From NCBI GenBank assembly GCA_023426125.1, contig JAFABI010000025.1, positions 186,001-250,000 of the forward strand: a stretch of DNA of 64,000 bases. Direction: 5' to 3'. The stretch's first letter is position 1; each line of letters opens with the position of its first letter. Below the pieces are notes generated by a model. It searched no databases. It was not told the DNA's origin and worked only from the letters and a program-made list of their open reading frames with translations. Source of the stretch: Bacillota bacterium. Lineage in GTDB: Bacteria > Bacillota > Clostridia > Acetivibrionales > DTU013. Positions 16,653-26,057 of the stretch are shown piece by piece. The position numbers and the translations under genes are program-made.

Positions 16653-18887
16653 TTACATCGCATTGTGGAAGGTGCGGGCAATGACTTCCTGCTGCTGGGT
16701 TTTATTCAGCCGGATGAAGTTTACGGCATAGCCTGAAACTCTTATGGTCAACTGCGGGTAATTGTACGGGTCTGCCATTGCCTGTTCCAGGACCACACGG
16801 TCCAGCACGTTGATATTGATATGATGTCCGCCCTGGATGAAATAGCCGTCCAGAAGCGCCGCAAGGTTGTTCATCCGGACGGAGGTATCCCTTCCAAGGG
16901 CTCTGGGTACCAGCGTCAGGGTTAAGGATACGCCGTCTCTGCAATAGGTGTAGGGAATCTTCGCGACGGAATTCAGCGCGGCCAGGGCACCCATAAGATC
17001 CCTTCCATGCATGGGATTGGCGCCGGGAGCAAAAGGTTCTCCCTTTTTTCTTCCGTCGGGAGTTGAGCCTGTCTTTTTGCCATAGACCACGTTGGAAGTA
17101 ATGGTAAGGATGGAAAGCGTATGCTTCGCGTTTCTGTAAGCGGCATGCTTTTTCAGGTCATTGCAGAAGCCTTTGACTACGTCGACGGCAATGCTGTCCA
17201 CCCGGTCGTCGTCGTTTCCGAACTGCGGGTAATCGCCCTTTATTTCGAAATCGGTGATAAGGCCTCTCTCGTCTCTGATCGCCCGGACGTAGGTATATTT
17301 TATGGCGCTGAGGGAGTCCGCAAGGACGGAAAGCCCGGCGATTCCAAAAGCCATCAGCCTCCGGACGTCCGTGTCGTGAAGCGCCATCATGAGCCGTTCG
17401 TAAGCGTATTTATCGTGCATATAATGGATTGCGTTCATCGTATTTACATAAAGTCTGGTCAGCCACTTCTGGTAATGCTTGAAGGCGGAAAGCACCTTAC
17501 GGTAATCCAGGTACTCATCCGGATATGGATCTGCCGCGGGGCCCACCTGTTCTCCGGTGATCTCATCCCTGCCGCCGTTCAATGCCAGCAGCAGAAGCTT
17601 CGGGAGGTTGCAGCGGGCGCCGAAGAACTGCATGTCCAGTCCGGTCCTCATGGCGGAGACACAACAGGATATGCTGTAATCATCCGAAAAAACCGGTCTC
17701 ATCAAATCGTCATTTTCATACTGGATAGCGCTGGTGACCATGGAGACTTTTGCGCAAAAGGTTTTAAAGGCATGGGGAAGCTTGTTTGACCAGAGCACCG
17801 TAAGGTTTGGCTCCGGGGCGGGTCCCAGGTTGAACAGGGTCTGGAGGAGCCGGTAGGAGGTCTTTGTAACCATGTGCCTGCCATCTTCGCATATTCCGCC
17901 CAGGGCTTCCGTGATCCATACCGGGTCGCCGGCGAAAAGCTCGTCATATTCGGGCGTACGCAGATGGCGTATCATCCTGAGCTTGATGACAAGCTGGTCT
18001 ATCAGCTCTTGCGCTTCAATTTCCGATAAATTACCGCTGTACAGGTCTCTTTCGATGTATATGTCAAGAAAGGTGCTCACTCTTCCAAGGGAATTGGCGG
18101 CGCCGTTTGTTTCCTTAATGGAAGCCAGAAATGCAAAATAAGTCCACTGGACCGCTTCATAGGAATTGGCGGCAGGCTTGCTGATATCGCAGCCATAATC
18201 GGCTGCCATTTTTTCCAGTTCTTTTAGGGCTTGCAGCTGCTCATGCAATTCTTCGCCAAGCCTTACCGTCTCGTCATTCATGTCGGAATTCTGAAGCGCT
18301 GCAAGGTCCTCCAGCTTTTTTTCCGTCAGAAAGTCTACGCCATAAAGGGCAACTCTCCGGTAATCGCCGATGATACGGCCTCTGCCGTATGCATCCGGAA
18401 GCCCTGTAATGATGCCGGATTTCCGCGCTTTTTTCATTTCCGGGGTATAGACGCTGAAAACACCGTCATTGTGAGTTTTGCGGTAGTTGCTGAAGATGTC
18501 CTCGATTTTTTCGGAGAGCTTGCTGTTGTACTCTTCGCAGGCCTGCCTGGCCATCCGGATGCCGCCGTAAGGCATTACCGCCCTTTTCAGGGGCTTATCG
18601 GTCTGGAGGCCTTTTATCACTTCAAAGTTCTGATCGATATACCCGGGAGGATGGCTCGCAATGCCTGCAACCGTACGGGTATCCACACTGAGGACGCCTC
18701 CCTTCAGATATTCGTCATGCAGCAGCTTTTTGCACTTGCTCCACAGCTTCTTTGTTTTAATGCTGGATTCGCTTAAGAATGCAGCATCGCCGTCATAGGG
18801 AGTATAGTTTTTTACGATGAAATCGCGGACATCAACATCATCCGTCCAATTGCCGGGCACAAAATCTTTCCAGGCCGATACTGACAT
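16653..18887 (-). CDS. pflB: Pyruvate formate-lyase (formate C-acetyltransferase)
   Basis: A 744-residue glycyl-radical enzyme that cleaves pyruvate with CoA to acetyl-CoA and formate in the cytosol. The adjacent catalytic cysteines are in SISCCVSAM and the C-terminal radical site is RVSGYAVNFIRL, with the conserved VIARTFHN end. Length is normal for PflB. An AGGAGG site lies just upstream of the ATG. Expression is predicted to be controlled by the ZTP riboswitch at 19051-19124. The activase gene pflA, usually next door, is absent: downstream is only the terminator and the SLH gene on the other strand, so activation must come from an unlinked gene. Family and motifs are clear. Confidence 0.97.
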   Translation of the reverse strand: MSVSAWKDFVPGNWTDDVDVRDFIVKNYTPYDGDAAFLSESSIKTKKLWSKCKKLLHDEYLKGGVLSVDTRTVAGIASHPPGYIDQNFEVIKGLQTDKPLKRAVMPYGGIRMARQACEEYNSKLSEKIEDIFSNYRKTHNDGVFSVYTPEMKKARKSGIITGLPDAYGRGRIIGDYRRVALYGVDFLTEKKLEDLAALQNSDMNDETVRLGEELHEQLQALKELEKMAADYGCDISKPAANSYEAVQWTYFAFLASIKETNGAANSLGRVSTFLDIYIERDLYSGNLSEIEAQELIDQLVIKLRMIRHLRTPEYDELFAGDPVWITEALGGICEDGRHMVTKTSYRLLQTLFNLGPAPEPNLTVLWSNKLPHAFKTFCAKVSMVTSAIQYENDDLMRPVFSDDYSISCCVSAMRTGLDMQFFGARCNLPKLLLLALNGGRDEITGEQVGPAADPYPDEYLDYRKVLSAFKHYQKWLTRLYVNTMNAIHYMHDKYAYERLMMALHDTDVRRLMAFGIAGLSVLADSLSAIKYTYVRAIRDERGLITDFEIKGDYPQFGNDDDRVDSIAVDVVKGFCNDLKKHAAYRNAKHTLSILTITSNVVYGKKTGSTPDGRKKGEPFAPGANPMHGRDLMGALAALNSVAKIPYTYCRDGVSLTLTLVPRALGRDTSVRMNNLAALLDGYFIQGGHHININVLDRVVLEQAMADPYNYPQLTIRVSGYAVNFIRLNKTQQQEVIARTFHNAM

Positions 18888-19021
18888 TGCAAAACCTCCT
18901 CAATGAAAATCGATTAAAATCATTGCATATGCATCAAGCCCTCCGGTACACGGAACAGAGCCAAATCAGGCATTGAGCCTGACCGGATTCCAGACGGGTC
19001 CCCCCGACGGATTGTCTCAAA

Positions 19022-19061
19022 TAAAAACCGCCCGGGCTTGATATGTTTCAGCCCAGGCGGT
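19022..19061 (-). terminator. Riboswitch expression-platform terminator before pflB
   Basis: On the minus strand ACCGCCTGGGCT and AGCCCGGGCGGT pair around a short loop and are followed by TTTTTAT. The left arm is the conserved CCGCCTGGGC of the ZTP aptamer, so ligand binding and termination are mutually exclusive, the ON-switch arrangement. Confidence 0.85.
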
Positions 19062-19124
19062 CGGCAATTCTGTTTGACGCCGTGCTCCCTGTGGTTAAAC
19101 CCACTTCCGCCAGTCGCACGGTGA
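19051..19124 (-). ncRNA. ZTP/ZMP riboswitch (pfl motif) controlling pflB
   Basis: The minus strand contains CCGTGCGACTGGCGG, AAGTGGGTTTAACCAC, AGGGAGCACGG and, after a linker, CCGCCTGGGC: the ordered conserved pieces of the pfl RNA motif, known to sense the purine intermediates ZMP/ZTP that accumulate when 10-formyl-tetrahydrofolate is short. It lies between a strong promoter (19144-19172) and pflB. Raised PFL activity would supply formate for one-carbon metabolism. Confidence 0.92.
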
Positions 19125-19143
19125 AATGTTAACTTATGAATCC

Positions 19144-19172
19144 AGTATAGCTTACCGTTTTTTTGTTGTCAA
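19144..19172 (-). promoter_or_regulatory. Sigma-A promoter for the riboswitch-pflB transcript
   Basis: On the minus strand TTGACA and TATACT are separated by exactly 17 bases; the start point would fall near 19137, just before the aptamer. It overlaps the 3' end of the DUF1294 gene. Confidence 0.85.
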
Positions 19173-19438
19173 CGGGCGAACAAAAAATAAGCAATCGCGG
19201 CCTGGATAAGAAAAATGCCCGGTATCCCCAGTACAAAATACCAATGCCGGGTTTTGTGCCTGAAAAGCAGCATGGCGGCATAGACTCCCGGCGCACCGCC
19301 CAGCAGCGCAATGAGGAAGAAGGTCTTTTCCGGCGTCCGCCATTTCCGTTTCCGGGCTTTTTGCTTGTCAAATGCCGTTATCGCGAAGCCTGCCAGGTTT
19401 ATCAGGGTTAAAGCAGCGATGATCATGTATGGAAGCAT
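19169..19438 (-). CDS. DUF1294 small membrane protein
   Basis: An 89-residue protein. It begins with a hydrophobic segment, then FAITAFDKQKARKRKWRTPE, FLIALLGGAPGVYAA and FRHKTRHWYF, and ends with a second membrane segment: the full signature of DUF1294 (YsdA-like) proteins. It is likely an inner-membrane protein with two or three helices; the family's function is not established. The pflB promoter lies over its 3' end. The start ATG at 19438 lacks a strong ribosome site but matches the usual family length. Confidence 0.85.
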   Translation of the reverse strand: MLPYMIIAALTLINLAGFAITAFDKQKARKRKWRTPEKTFFLIALLGGAPGVYAAMLLFRHKTRHWYFVLGIPGIFLIQAAIAYFLFAR

Positions 19439-19477
19439 AGGAAGTAATCCTTAATTCATAAAAATTATCAATAAAAA

Positions 19478-19637
19478 GGGGATGTCTGAAACGGATGATC
19501 CGAATGGGCAATTCCTACAAATCAGGGCTGGCCGATGACCTGAATCATCGGCCAGCCCATGCGTCTTGGACTGTTGCGTATTGTATCCCGTTTTCAAGGC
19601 GCGCAATGCGCGGCCGTACAGTTTGAGACAGTTCCCT
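19478..19637. repeat. Composite inverted-repeat element
   Basis: Imperfect outer arms GGGATGTCTGAAAC (from 19479) and GTTTGAGACAGTTCCC (to 19636) enclose a 14-bp perfect hairpin (GGGCTGGCCGATGA/TCATCGGCCAGCCC, 19525-19558) and a GGCGCGCAATGCGCG unit near 19599. The same outer termini and inner unit recur at 60721-60833. It has no T-run, so it is not an obvious terminator. Confidence 0.55.
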
Positions 19638-19646
19638 TAAAAAACA

Positions 19647-20894
19647 CTATCTGGATGCCAGAACCTTTTTAAGCTTGGCAAACCTGGGCAGCCCATTTAC
19701 CAATGGAGGTCTGGACTCGCCCTGGATCAGCGGCAACGCATATTTGATGAAATCTTCGGTTACTCCGTTGCCTTCCTTGTTGATCCATTCCTGGGGAATC
19801 TTCTTTTCCGTATTGGCAACATCCGTAAGGTTGATCAGTTTGATATTGCACTTATATTCAGGACCTTCCGCTCTTTCGAAGGCCACCATGTAGTCGGTCT
19901 TGCCTTCAACCGCATATTTCACCGCCATCTGGCCTGCCAGGAAGGATTCGTTGACGTCGGTGAGGGAGCCGCAGTGGGAGGCGCATCTCTGAAGCAGGCT
20001 GAATTCGATGCCGCGTACCTTGGCGCCGGTTTTGTTTTTGGCGTAGCTTGCCAGGGTAGCTGCGAGACCGCCCAGCTGGGAATGTCCGAAAGCATCCTTG
20101 CTTTGCGCAAGATCCGAGCCGTATTCGGAGATATATTTGCCGTCCTTGTCCCGGATGCCTTCGGAAACAGCAACGATGACATTGCCGTTTTTCTTGTAAA
20201 TTGCGGAGGCTTCTTCAAGGAATTTGTCCATATCAAAAGGTACCTCGGGGAGGTAAATGAGGTCCGGGCCTGTTCCCATGTAGGAAGCGAGGGCGGCGGA
20301 AGCCGTAAGCCAGCCTGCGTTTCTGCCCATGATTTCCAGGATGGTGATCATGCCTTTGTCATAAACCCTTGCATCGTGATAAACTTCCATGGTCGAGGTT
20401 GCGATGTATTTTGCAGCGCTTGCAAACCCGGGGCAGTGGTCGGTCCCCCAGAGGTCGTTGTCAATGGTCTTCGGAACGCCCATGACTCTGCATTCATAGC
20501 CTGATTTCTGCATGTACTTGCTGATCTTGTTGCAGGTATCCATGGAGTCGTTTCCGCCGTTATAGAAGAAGTACCGGATATCATACTTCTTGAAAACTTC
20601 CAGAAGCCTTTTGTAATCGGTATCGTCTTCTTCTGCCTTTTTCAGCTTGTAGCGGACGGATCCCAGCGCGGAAGAGGGGGTTGTTTTCATAAGCTCAAAT
20701 TCATAGGGATCTTCCTTGCTCATGTCATAGAATTTCTCATCAAGAATACCTTTGATGCCATGGGCCGCGCCATAAACCGCGGTTATGCTGCCTTGTTTCA
20801 ATGCTTCGGTGAACACACCCGCCGCACTGGCGTTTATGACCGACGTCGGTCCGCCCGACTGGCCGAATATACAAGCGCCCTTCAATTCACTCAT
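19647..20894 (-). CDS. pfp: Pyrophosphate-dependent 6-phosphofructokinase
   Basis: A 415-residue glycolytic enzyme that phosphorylates fructose 6-phosphate, reversibly, with PPi. The start GQSGGPTSVINAS is the phosphate-loop region, YNGGNDSMDTCNKIS the donor site, and GVPKTIDNDLWGTDHCPG carries the catalytic Asp with the Lys typical of PPi-using enzymes; MGRNAGWL and ERAEGPE follow. In ATP-PFKs the GGNDS segment would read GG[DE]GS. A GGAGGTTT site precedes the ATG. It is monocistronic, transcribed from the promoter at 20993-21021. PPi use fits energy-saving glycolysis in anaerobic Clostridia. Confidence 0.93.
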   Translation of the reverse strand: MSELKGACIFGQSGGPTSVINASAAGVFTEALKQGSITAVYGAAHGIKGILDEKFYDMSKEDPYEFELMKTTPSSALGSVRYKLKKAEEDDTDYKRLLEVFKKYDIRYFFYNGGNDSMDTCNKISKYMQKSGYECRVMGVPKTIDNDLWGTDHCPGFASAAKYIATSTMEVYHDARVYDKGMITILEIMGRNAGWLTASAALASYMGTGPDLIYLPEVPFDMDKFLEEASAIYKKNGNVIVAVSEGIRDKDGKYISEYGSDLAQSKDAFGHSQLGGLAATLASYAKNKTGAKVRGIEFSLLQRCASHCGSLTDVNESFLAGQMAVKYAVEGKTDYMVAFERAEGPEYKCNIKLINLTDVANTEKKIPQEWINKEGNGVTEDFIKYALPLIQGESRPPLVNGLPRFAKLKKVLASR

Positions 20895-20992
20895 TGCTAA
20901 ACCTCCTGAAAATTTAATAGAATTTTTTATAAAACTTACCTAAGTTACTTTATTATTGGTTATGGAATACAAGCTTAACCATATAAAAATAT

Positions 20993-21021
20993 AACATAAG
21001 AAATGCCAAAATGCAATTCAA
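20993..21021 (-). promoter_or_regulatory. Candidate promoter of the PPi-PFK gene
   Basis: Minus strand TTGAAT and TATGTT with a 17-base spacer, about 100 bases upstream of the ATG, in an AT-rich region otherwise empty of genes (20895-21197). Confidence 0.5.
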
Positions 21022-21091
21022 CATCGACAAAAATTTATCAATTGCCGGCAAGCCTGAATCCCTGCGGTGCCTATCCAAGCAGAAATTGCAT

Positions 21092-21120
21092 TTGAGAAAG
21101 TCCTCGGTTTTTGTTAATAT
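21092..21120 (+). promoter_or_regulatory. Candidate promoter of the two-component operon
   Basis: TTGAGA and TAATAT with a 17-base spacer, about 78 bases upstream of the ATG at 21198. Confidence 0.5.
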
Positions 21121-21197
21121 GGTCTTAGGACTTTGTGTTTTTGTAGATGGGATATATCATAATAGTTAACTTATTTTTGAAGCGGAGGGGTGTAAAA

Positions 21198-22949
21198 ATG
21201 CTGAAATATTTGAAGCTGACACAGATGAGTGTAAAACAGCGCATTGTTGTTATATTTATCCTGTTCATGCTTATACCAAGCATAATATTTTTGACCATAT
21301 GCATCCGCTCCTATTCAGGCTATGTGCTGGACAGCATTTTGAACGAGAAGTACAGCGTGATGGAGCAGATCAATAAAAATATTACCTATCAGTTTGCCAA
21401 TTATGAGGACATGACCATGACCCTTTATCATAATGAACAAACCAGGAGCTATATCGACGGCGAGGATTTTTCCGAAAACTCCGTACCCATAAAGCAGTAC
21501 CTGAACGGAATCGTCAATTCGGAAAAATATGTGGTGTCCGCCATCCTGGAAATCGGAAACACCACCTACGTATCGGGCAACAACTATCTCAACCTGGAGG
21601 AAGGGTTTTTCAGCCAATACAGGGAGCAGATCGCGGCCGCAAAAGGCAAGGAGGTCTGGATACCTACGCAGAATCTGTCCACCTCCTACAGGCATAACGT
21701 TAAAAATTTTGTGCTGGCAAGGGCGATCAATTCTCCTAACCGGACGGTAGGCGTATTGTGGATTTTTTTCAGTGAAGAGTTTTTCGATGACGTATTGGAA
21801 AACAAAAGCCTGCAGGTCAACTCCGACAGCCTGGTGGTTTCGCCCGACAAGCGCATCATATCCAGCACCAACAAAAGCCTGGTGGGCTTCAGCTCCGAGC
21901 TTGAATACATCGACAAGATCGTGTTCGGACAGAACGGATACTTTACCTATAAGGACAGCCAGACAGACAAGGATTATATCGTCGTATATTCCACCTCTGT
22001 GGATACCGGCTGGACCATTGTGACAATGACCCCCAGAGAAATCGCTTTCAGCGATGTTGAAGGCATCAGCGCCATGGCGGTGGTCATATACTGCCTGTAT
22101 GCAATTTTTGTCTTCCTTGCATATATATTGCTGTCCAGGGGTATATTTGTTCCGCTGGCACAGCTGAGTCACGGCATGAACAAGGTTTCTGCGGGGAATT
22201 TCAATGAGAGGCTGGAAAAAAGATATGACGACGAGATCGGCCTTCTGGTTTCCAACTACAATTACATGCTGGGGAAGATCACACAGCTCATGGAAGACAT
22301 ACGCAGTGAAGAAAAGGCGAAAAACGATGAAAAAATGAAAGTGCTTTCCATGCAGATCGGGCCGCATTTCATTTATAATACGCTGAATTCCATCAAATGG
22401 ATGGCCACCGTGAACAAGCAGCCCAATATCAAGAAAATGGTAGAATCCCTGATAAAGCTGATGGCCAGCGTAACCTACAACACCAATGAGGAAATATCCC
22501 TCAAGGAAGAGATTGAATTGGTAAAACATTATTGTTATATACAAAAAGTGCGATTTATGAACTTTGACATCCTGTATGACATATCCGAAGAGGCAGGCAG
22601 CTGCCGGGTCATCAAATTCATCCTGCAGCCCATCATTGAGAATTGCATTCTCTATGCCTTTACCGGTAAGACCGACGGCGGCGTGATCGAAATTTCCGCC
22701 AGGGTGGAAGACCGGTTGAATATTGTCATAAAAGACAACGGAAAGGGCTTTGACACATCCATATTGGAGGACATCAAGGGCCGCAGAGAGGACAAACCCG
22801 ATCATATCGGCATTCAGAACGTCATTCAGCGCATCCGTCTGAATTATGGCAGTGAATATGGATTGGAGATCGACAGCAAGGCGGAGGAAGGAACGACAGT
22901 GACTTTCAGGTTGCCGGCCATCAAGGGTACGAAGGAGGCGGACATATGA
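21198..22949 (+). CDS. YesM-type sensor histidine kinase
   Basis: A 583-residue membrane kinase. The ATG at 21198 is chosen because GGAGGGG stands 7 bases upstream; an earlier in-frame ATG at 21147 has none. There is one membrane helix near residues 15-35, a large extracellular cache-like sensor, a second helix near 290-315 ending in RGIFVPLAQLSHGMN (HAMP), then the His_kinase box MQIGPHFIYNTLNSIKWM with the phosphorylated His, and an HATPase domain with NCILYAF and DNGKGFD. It overlaps the response regulator (ATGA), forming a YesM/YesN pair. Its position suggests it senses an extracellular sugar and switches on the adjoining transporter and rhamnosidase. Confidence 0.92.
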   Translation: MLKYLKLTQMSVKQRIVVIFILFMLIPSIIFLTICIRSYSGYVLDSILNEKYSVMEQINKNITYQFANYEDMTMTLYHNEQTRSYIDGEDFSENSVPIKQYLNGIVNSEKYVVSAILEIGNTTYVSGNNYLNLEEGFFSQYREQIAAAKGKEVWIPTQNLSTSYRHNVKNFVLARAINSPNRTVGVLWIFFSEEFFDDVLENKSLQVNSDSLVVSPDKRIISSTNKSLVGFSSELEYIDKIVFGQNGYFTYKDSQTDKDYIVVYSTSVDTGWTIVTMTPREIAFSDVEGISAMAVVIYCLYAIFVFLAYILLSRGIFVPLAQLSHGMNKVSAGNFNERLEKRYDDEIGLLVSNYNYMLGKITQLMEDIRSEEKAKNDEKMKVLSMQIGPHFIYNTLNSIKWMATVNKQPNIKKMVESLIKLMASVTYNTNEEISLKEEIELVKHYCYIQKVRFMNFDILYDISEEAGSCRVIKFILQPIIENCILYAFTGKTDGGVIEISARVEDRLNIVIKDNGKGFDTSILEDIKGRREDKPDHIGIQNVIQRIRLNYGSEYGLEIDSKAEEGTTVTFRLPAIKGTKEADI

Positions 22950-24460
22950 TCAATGTTGTGCTTGTTGAGGATGAAAAGCTGGTTTTGCTGGGAATGAAAA
23001 TGTGCATACAGGAATCGGGAGAGAACATGAAGGTTGCGGCTGCATTTTCATCAGCCGAGGCTGCCCTTGATTATTTCGAGGCCAATACCGCGGATGTGCT
23101 CATAACCGATATCCGGCTGACGGGTATGAGCGGACTTGACCTGATAAAAAGGATCAAACCCGGCCACAGGCATATGCTGATTATCGTGCTGAGCTGTTAT
23201 GAGGACTTTTCCTATGCCCGTACCGCATATGAATTAGGCGTGGATAAATATATCCTCAAGCATGAACTGGTGGAGGATGAACTGGCGGCTATGATTTCCG
23301 ACATGTACGCCGTCAGAATGGCCCGCCAGACGGCAAGGGAAACCGGCATAAACGACCTGGGCATGGAGTTGAAGAGGAAAAGCCTGATCAGGCCTGAGTG
23401 CAAATATATTATTGGTTATATTACCCTACGGGGGGAAACCGAGGATCCCGGGTCCGATGCGGCAGATATCAGCTATCCCATGGTGGTTGAGATCATTCAG
23501 GAAATACTGCACCGCGACGATATGGGAGAATGCTTTCTACGCCATAATGACGAGCTTTTCTGCATTTTTTGTTTTGACGCGGCTTCTACCCGGGAGCAAA
23601 TCCTCTCCCGGCTGGAGGGCTTTTTGGATAATATGAGCAAAAACATAAAGAATTACTTCAACAGGTACTCCTATCTTACACTATCCGGAAGCTTCAACAG
23701 CCTTAGCGAAGTGAAGCCTAATTTTGACGATGCCAAAAAGTTTTCGGGATACACGTTTTATATGAACAAACCCGGCATCTTATGGGTAGAGCAGGCAAAA
23801 CTGCAAAATGGAGAATGCCCGGAGATCCCCTTCAACCCGCAGAACATATTCACGGACCGCTGGATGGGTGAATTTGAAACGGAATTACAGGAGTTTTTCA
23901 GGAGTCAAAAGGAGTCCTTTGTCAGCGCGGACAAGCTAAAGGTGCAGGTGGTCAAATTTGTCAATGAATTCAGCTCATTTCTTGCCCGGTATTATGATCT
24001 GGACATCAATCAGGCCTTTCCGGAGGAAACCCGGCCGGATTATTTCAGCATCAACGGCTTTACAAATGCCGACGGCCTCAGGGACTGGCTTATAAGGATG
24101 GTAAGAAAGGTGAAGGAATATGTTTTTCTCCATGAGAAAAAGGAGACCACCATTGCCCGGATCGTAGAATATGCCGAGCAGAACTACAGGTCCAGCATAA
24201 CCTTGACCGATATCGCGGAGAAATTCCACATGAATACGGTATACGTATGCCAGCTTTTCAAAAAGAAAACGGGCGTGACCTTTATCTATTTTATCAACCG
24301 GCTTCGGATTGAAAAAGCCAAGGGTCTGCTGCTTTCGACAGATCTGACCGCGGAGCAGATCGCTGAAAGGGTGGGCATCATGAACAACAATTATTTCTTC
24401 CGGTTGTTCAAGAAAACTACGGGACAGACAGTCAAACAATACAGGAAAAGCTTAAAATAG
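22946..24460 (+). CDS. YesN-type response regulator with AraC DNA-binding domain
   Basis: A 504-residue cytosolic regulator. The receiver domain at residues 1-120 has VLVEDEKLV, the phospho-acceptor Asp in DVLITDIRLTGMSGLDL and the Lys in KYILKHE. A middle helical region of about 280 residues is followed by a C-terminal AraC pair of HTHs (SITLTDIAEKFHMNTVYVCQ, then ERVGIMNNNYFFRLFKKTTG). Its start overlaps the kinase stop. Very likely activates the promoter ahead of the sugar-binding lipoprotein gene at 24765. Confidence 0.93.
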   Translation: MINVVLVEDEKLVLLGMKMCIQESGENMKVAAAFSSAEAALDYFEANTADVLITDIRLTGMSGLDLIKRIKPGHRHMLIIVLSCYEDFSYARTAYELGVDKYILKHELVEDELAAMISDMYAVRMARQTARETGINDLGMELKRKSLIRPECKYIIGYITLRGETEDPGSDAADISYPMVVEIIQEILHRDDMGECFLRHNDELFCIFCFDAASTREQILSRLEGFLDNMSKNIKNYFNRYSYLTLSGSFNSLSEVKPNFDDAKKFSGYTFYMNKPGILWVEQAKLQNGECPEIPFNPQNIFTDRWMGEFETELQEFFRSQKESFVSADKLKVQVVKFVNEFSSFLARYYDLDINQAFPEETRPDYFSINGFTNADGLRDWLIRMVRKVKEYVFLHEKKETTIARIVEYAEQNYRSSITLTDIAEKFHMNTVYVCQLFKKKTGVTFIYFINRLRIEKAKGLLLSTDLTAEQIAERVGIMNNNYFFRLFKKTTGQTVKQYRKSLK

Positions 24461-24764
24461 TGAATATTTTTCTATAAAATAGTGACCATATCTAGTGTCC
24501 TTCAAGGCATATCACTAATTTTGTGAATAAAGAGATAAAGAATGTTGATGGCGGTGCCATAACCGGTTTGCTATACTTAGCATACGCCAAGCACTGATGA
24601 AAATATAACTTCCCGTAAGTTTCTCAGAACCCGGATCCATGGCGGGTAGGACTGGCGGCAAATGCTTTGCATTTGCTGCATGCCTATGCAACCGGTATTT
24701 TGAGAAAAACGGACAGGAATATTTTCAGTGCTTCGAAATCAAATAGAAACAGGAGGTATTATTA
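24461..24764 (+). promoter_or_regulatory. Leader region of the sugar-transport operon
   Basis: A 304-base gap between the response regulator and the lipoprotein gene. An extended -10-like TGCTATACT is at about 24569-24577 without a good -35, as expected for an AraC-activated promoter. The inverted repeat at 24589-24733 would lie in the 5' leader. An AGGAGG site precedes the ATG at 24765. Confidence 0.4.
24589..24733. repeat. Covarying inverted-repeat family, copy A
   Basis: Left arm AAGCACTGATGAAAATATAA continuing through CTTCCCGTAAGTTTCTCAGA; right arm, read as complement, AAGCACTGAAAATATTCCTG continuing through TCCGTTTTTCTCAA. This is the most divergent of six copies (others at 26057, 34160, 36701, 37957, 47933). 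Confidence 0.6.
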
Positions 24765-26057
24765 ATGAAACGTAAGTTTTCACGTGTTTCTCTGGGACTG
24801 ATTATTTGTCTGGTAGTTTCCATGTTTGCAGGCTGTGGTTCATCCGGCAACCCGTCCGAAACTACGACAGGAACCCAATCGGGAACGACAGGAGCGACAT
24901 CCCCGGGAGCCGGGCAGAGCCTGGTGATCTGGGAGCATACCCCTCAGTTTGAAGCACCGTTGAAAGCGGTTATTGAAGCTTTCAATAAAAAGAATCCCGA
25001 CATCAAGATCGAGTACCAGATCAAGACTTCGGACCAGTATTACAATCTGCTTGCCACCACCATCCAGGCGGGGGAAGCACCGGATCTTTTCTGGACCAAC
25101 GGTACGGCTACAACCAACCTGGGGGCGTATGTCAACCAGGGCGTGATCATGGACATAACGGATGTTGTTGATCTTTCCCTGTTCAACGACATGACAAAGC
25201 AAATCGTAACCATCAACGGCCGCCAATATGCCTCTCCTACGGCCGAGGTCGGCGGAAGAGCAGTGTTTTACAACAAAGACATTTTTAAAGATCTGGGACT
25301 TGGCGTACCCAAGAACTTCGGCGAATTCGAAGCATCCCTTGAAAAAATAAAAAGTGCGGGCAAAATTCCGATTTCCTTCAGCGGAGCCGAACCTTGGCCG
25401 ATCTTATTCCATTTTGAACCCGTTCTGGCAGCAATGTCCCTCGACTGGCTGGAGGAGTCAAAGACACAGGATGTGAAGGTCAACGACCCCCGCGTCATCG
25501 CAGCTTATGACAAAATGCTGGAATGGGCCGACAAGGGATATTATGGCTCAGGCTATGTAGGAGTCGATGAAGGCGGCGCGCTGCTGGCCTTTTCCAAGGG
25601 CGAGGCTGCCATGTGCATCGAGGGTACCTGGAATATACAAACGATTCAGCAAAACAACCCCGACCTTAATTTTGGCGCCTTCCAGCTTCCTGCCGCCGAC
25701 GGGACCCGTCCCTTCGTAGGTACCAGCTCCTGCGGCTTCTCCATCAGCAAAAACACCGAAAGCCCGGAAGCGGCCACCGCTTTCCTCAATTTCTTTGCCA
25801 GCCTGGAAGGGCAGACAATCTGGATCGACGCTCTTGATTCCATCCCCGGAGTCAAGGAGATCGTTTCCAAAAATGAAATTATCAACGAGATCGCGCAGTT
25901 CGACGTCCAGACTGCCAGCTATTATGATATCCTTGGCCGCCTTCAGGCCGAGGGACAGAATCCCAGACAGGTCTGGGAGGAAGACCAGACCAAGGTTACG
26001 GCAAAGGCCATTACACCCAAGGAATTTGTGGATACCTTGGAATCCATGACAAAATAA
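24765..26057 (+). CDS. Sugar ABC transporter substrate-binding lipoprotein
   Basis: A 430-residue family-1 extracellular solute-binding protein. The N-terminus has a signal peptide ending in the lipobox MFAGC (Cys about residue 25), followed by a Ser/Thr/Gly linker. The mature part has SLVIWEHTPQF, AFNKKNPDIKIEYQIKTSDQYYNLLATTIQAGEAPDLFWTNG and AFSKGEAAMCIEGTWN, all standard for sugar binders of this class. First gene of the transporter operon with two permeases and the rhamnosidase, so the ligand is probably a rhamnose-containing oligosaccharide (inference). No ATPase gene is present, as is normal when a shared MsmK-type ATPase serves many transporters. Confidence 0.93.
   Translation: MKRKFSRVSLGLIICLVVSMFAGCGSSGNPSETTTGTQSGTTGATSPGAGQSLVIWEHTPQFEAPLKAVIEAFNKKNPDIKIEYQIKTSDQYYNLLATTIQAGEAPDLFWTNGTATTNLGAYVNQGVIMDITDVVDLSLFNDMTKQIVTINGRQYASPTAEVGGRAVFYNKDIFKDLGLGVPKNFGEFEASLEKIKSAGKIPISFSGAEPWPILFHFEPVLAAMSLDWLEESKTQDVKVNDPRVIAAYDKMLEWADKGYYGSGYVGVDEGGALLAFSKGEAAMCIEGTWNIQTIQQNNPDLNFGAFQLPAADGTRPFVGTSSCGFSISKNTESPEAATAFLNFFASLEGQTIWIDALDSIPGVKEIVSKNEIINEIAQFDVQTASYYDILGRLQAEGQNPRQVWEEDQTKVTAKAITPKEFVDTLESMTK

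Noticed and set aside
21315..22805. A 496-codon minus-strand frame opposite the histidine kinase
   Set aside because: The plus strand carries an unmistakable YesM kinase overlapping its regulator; the opposite frame has no ribosome site or family features.
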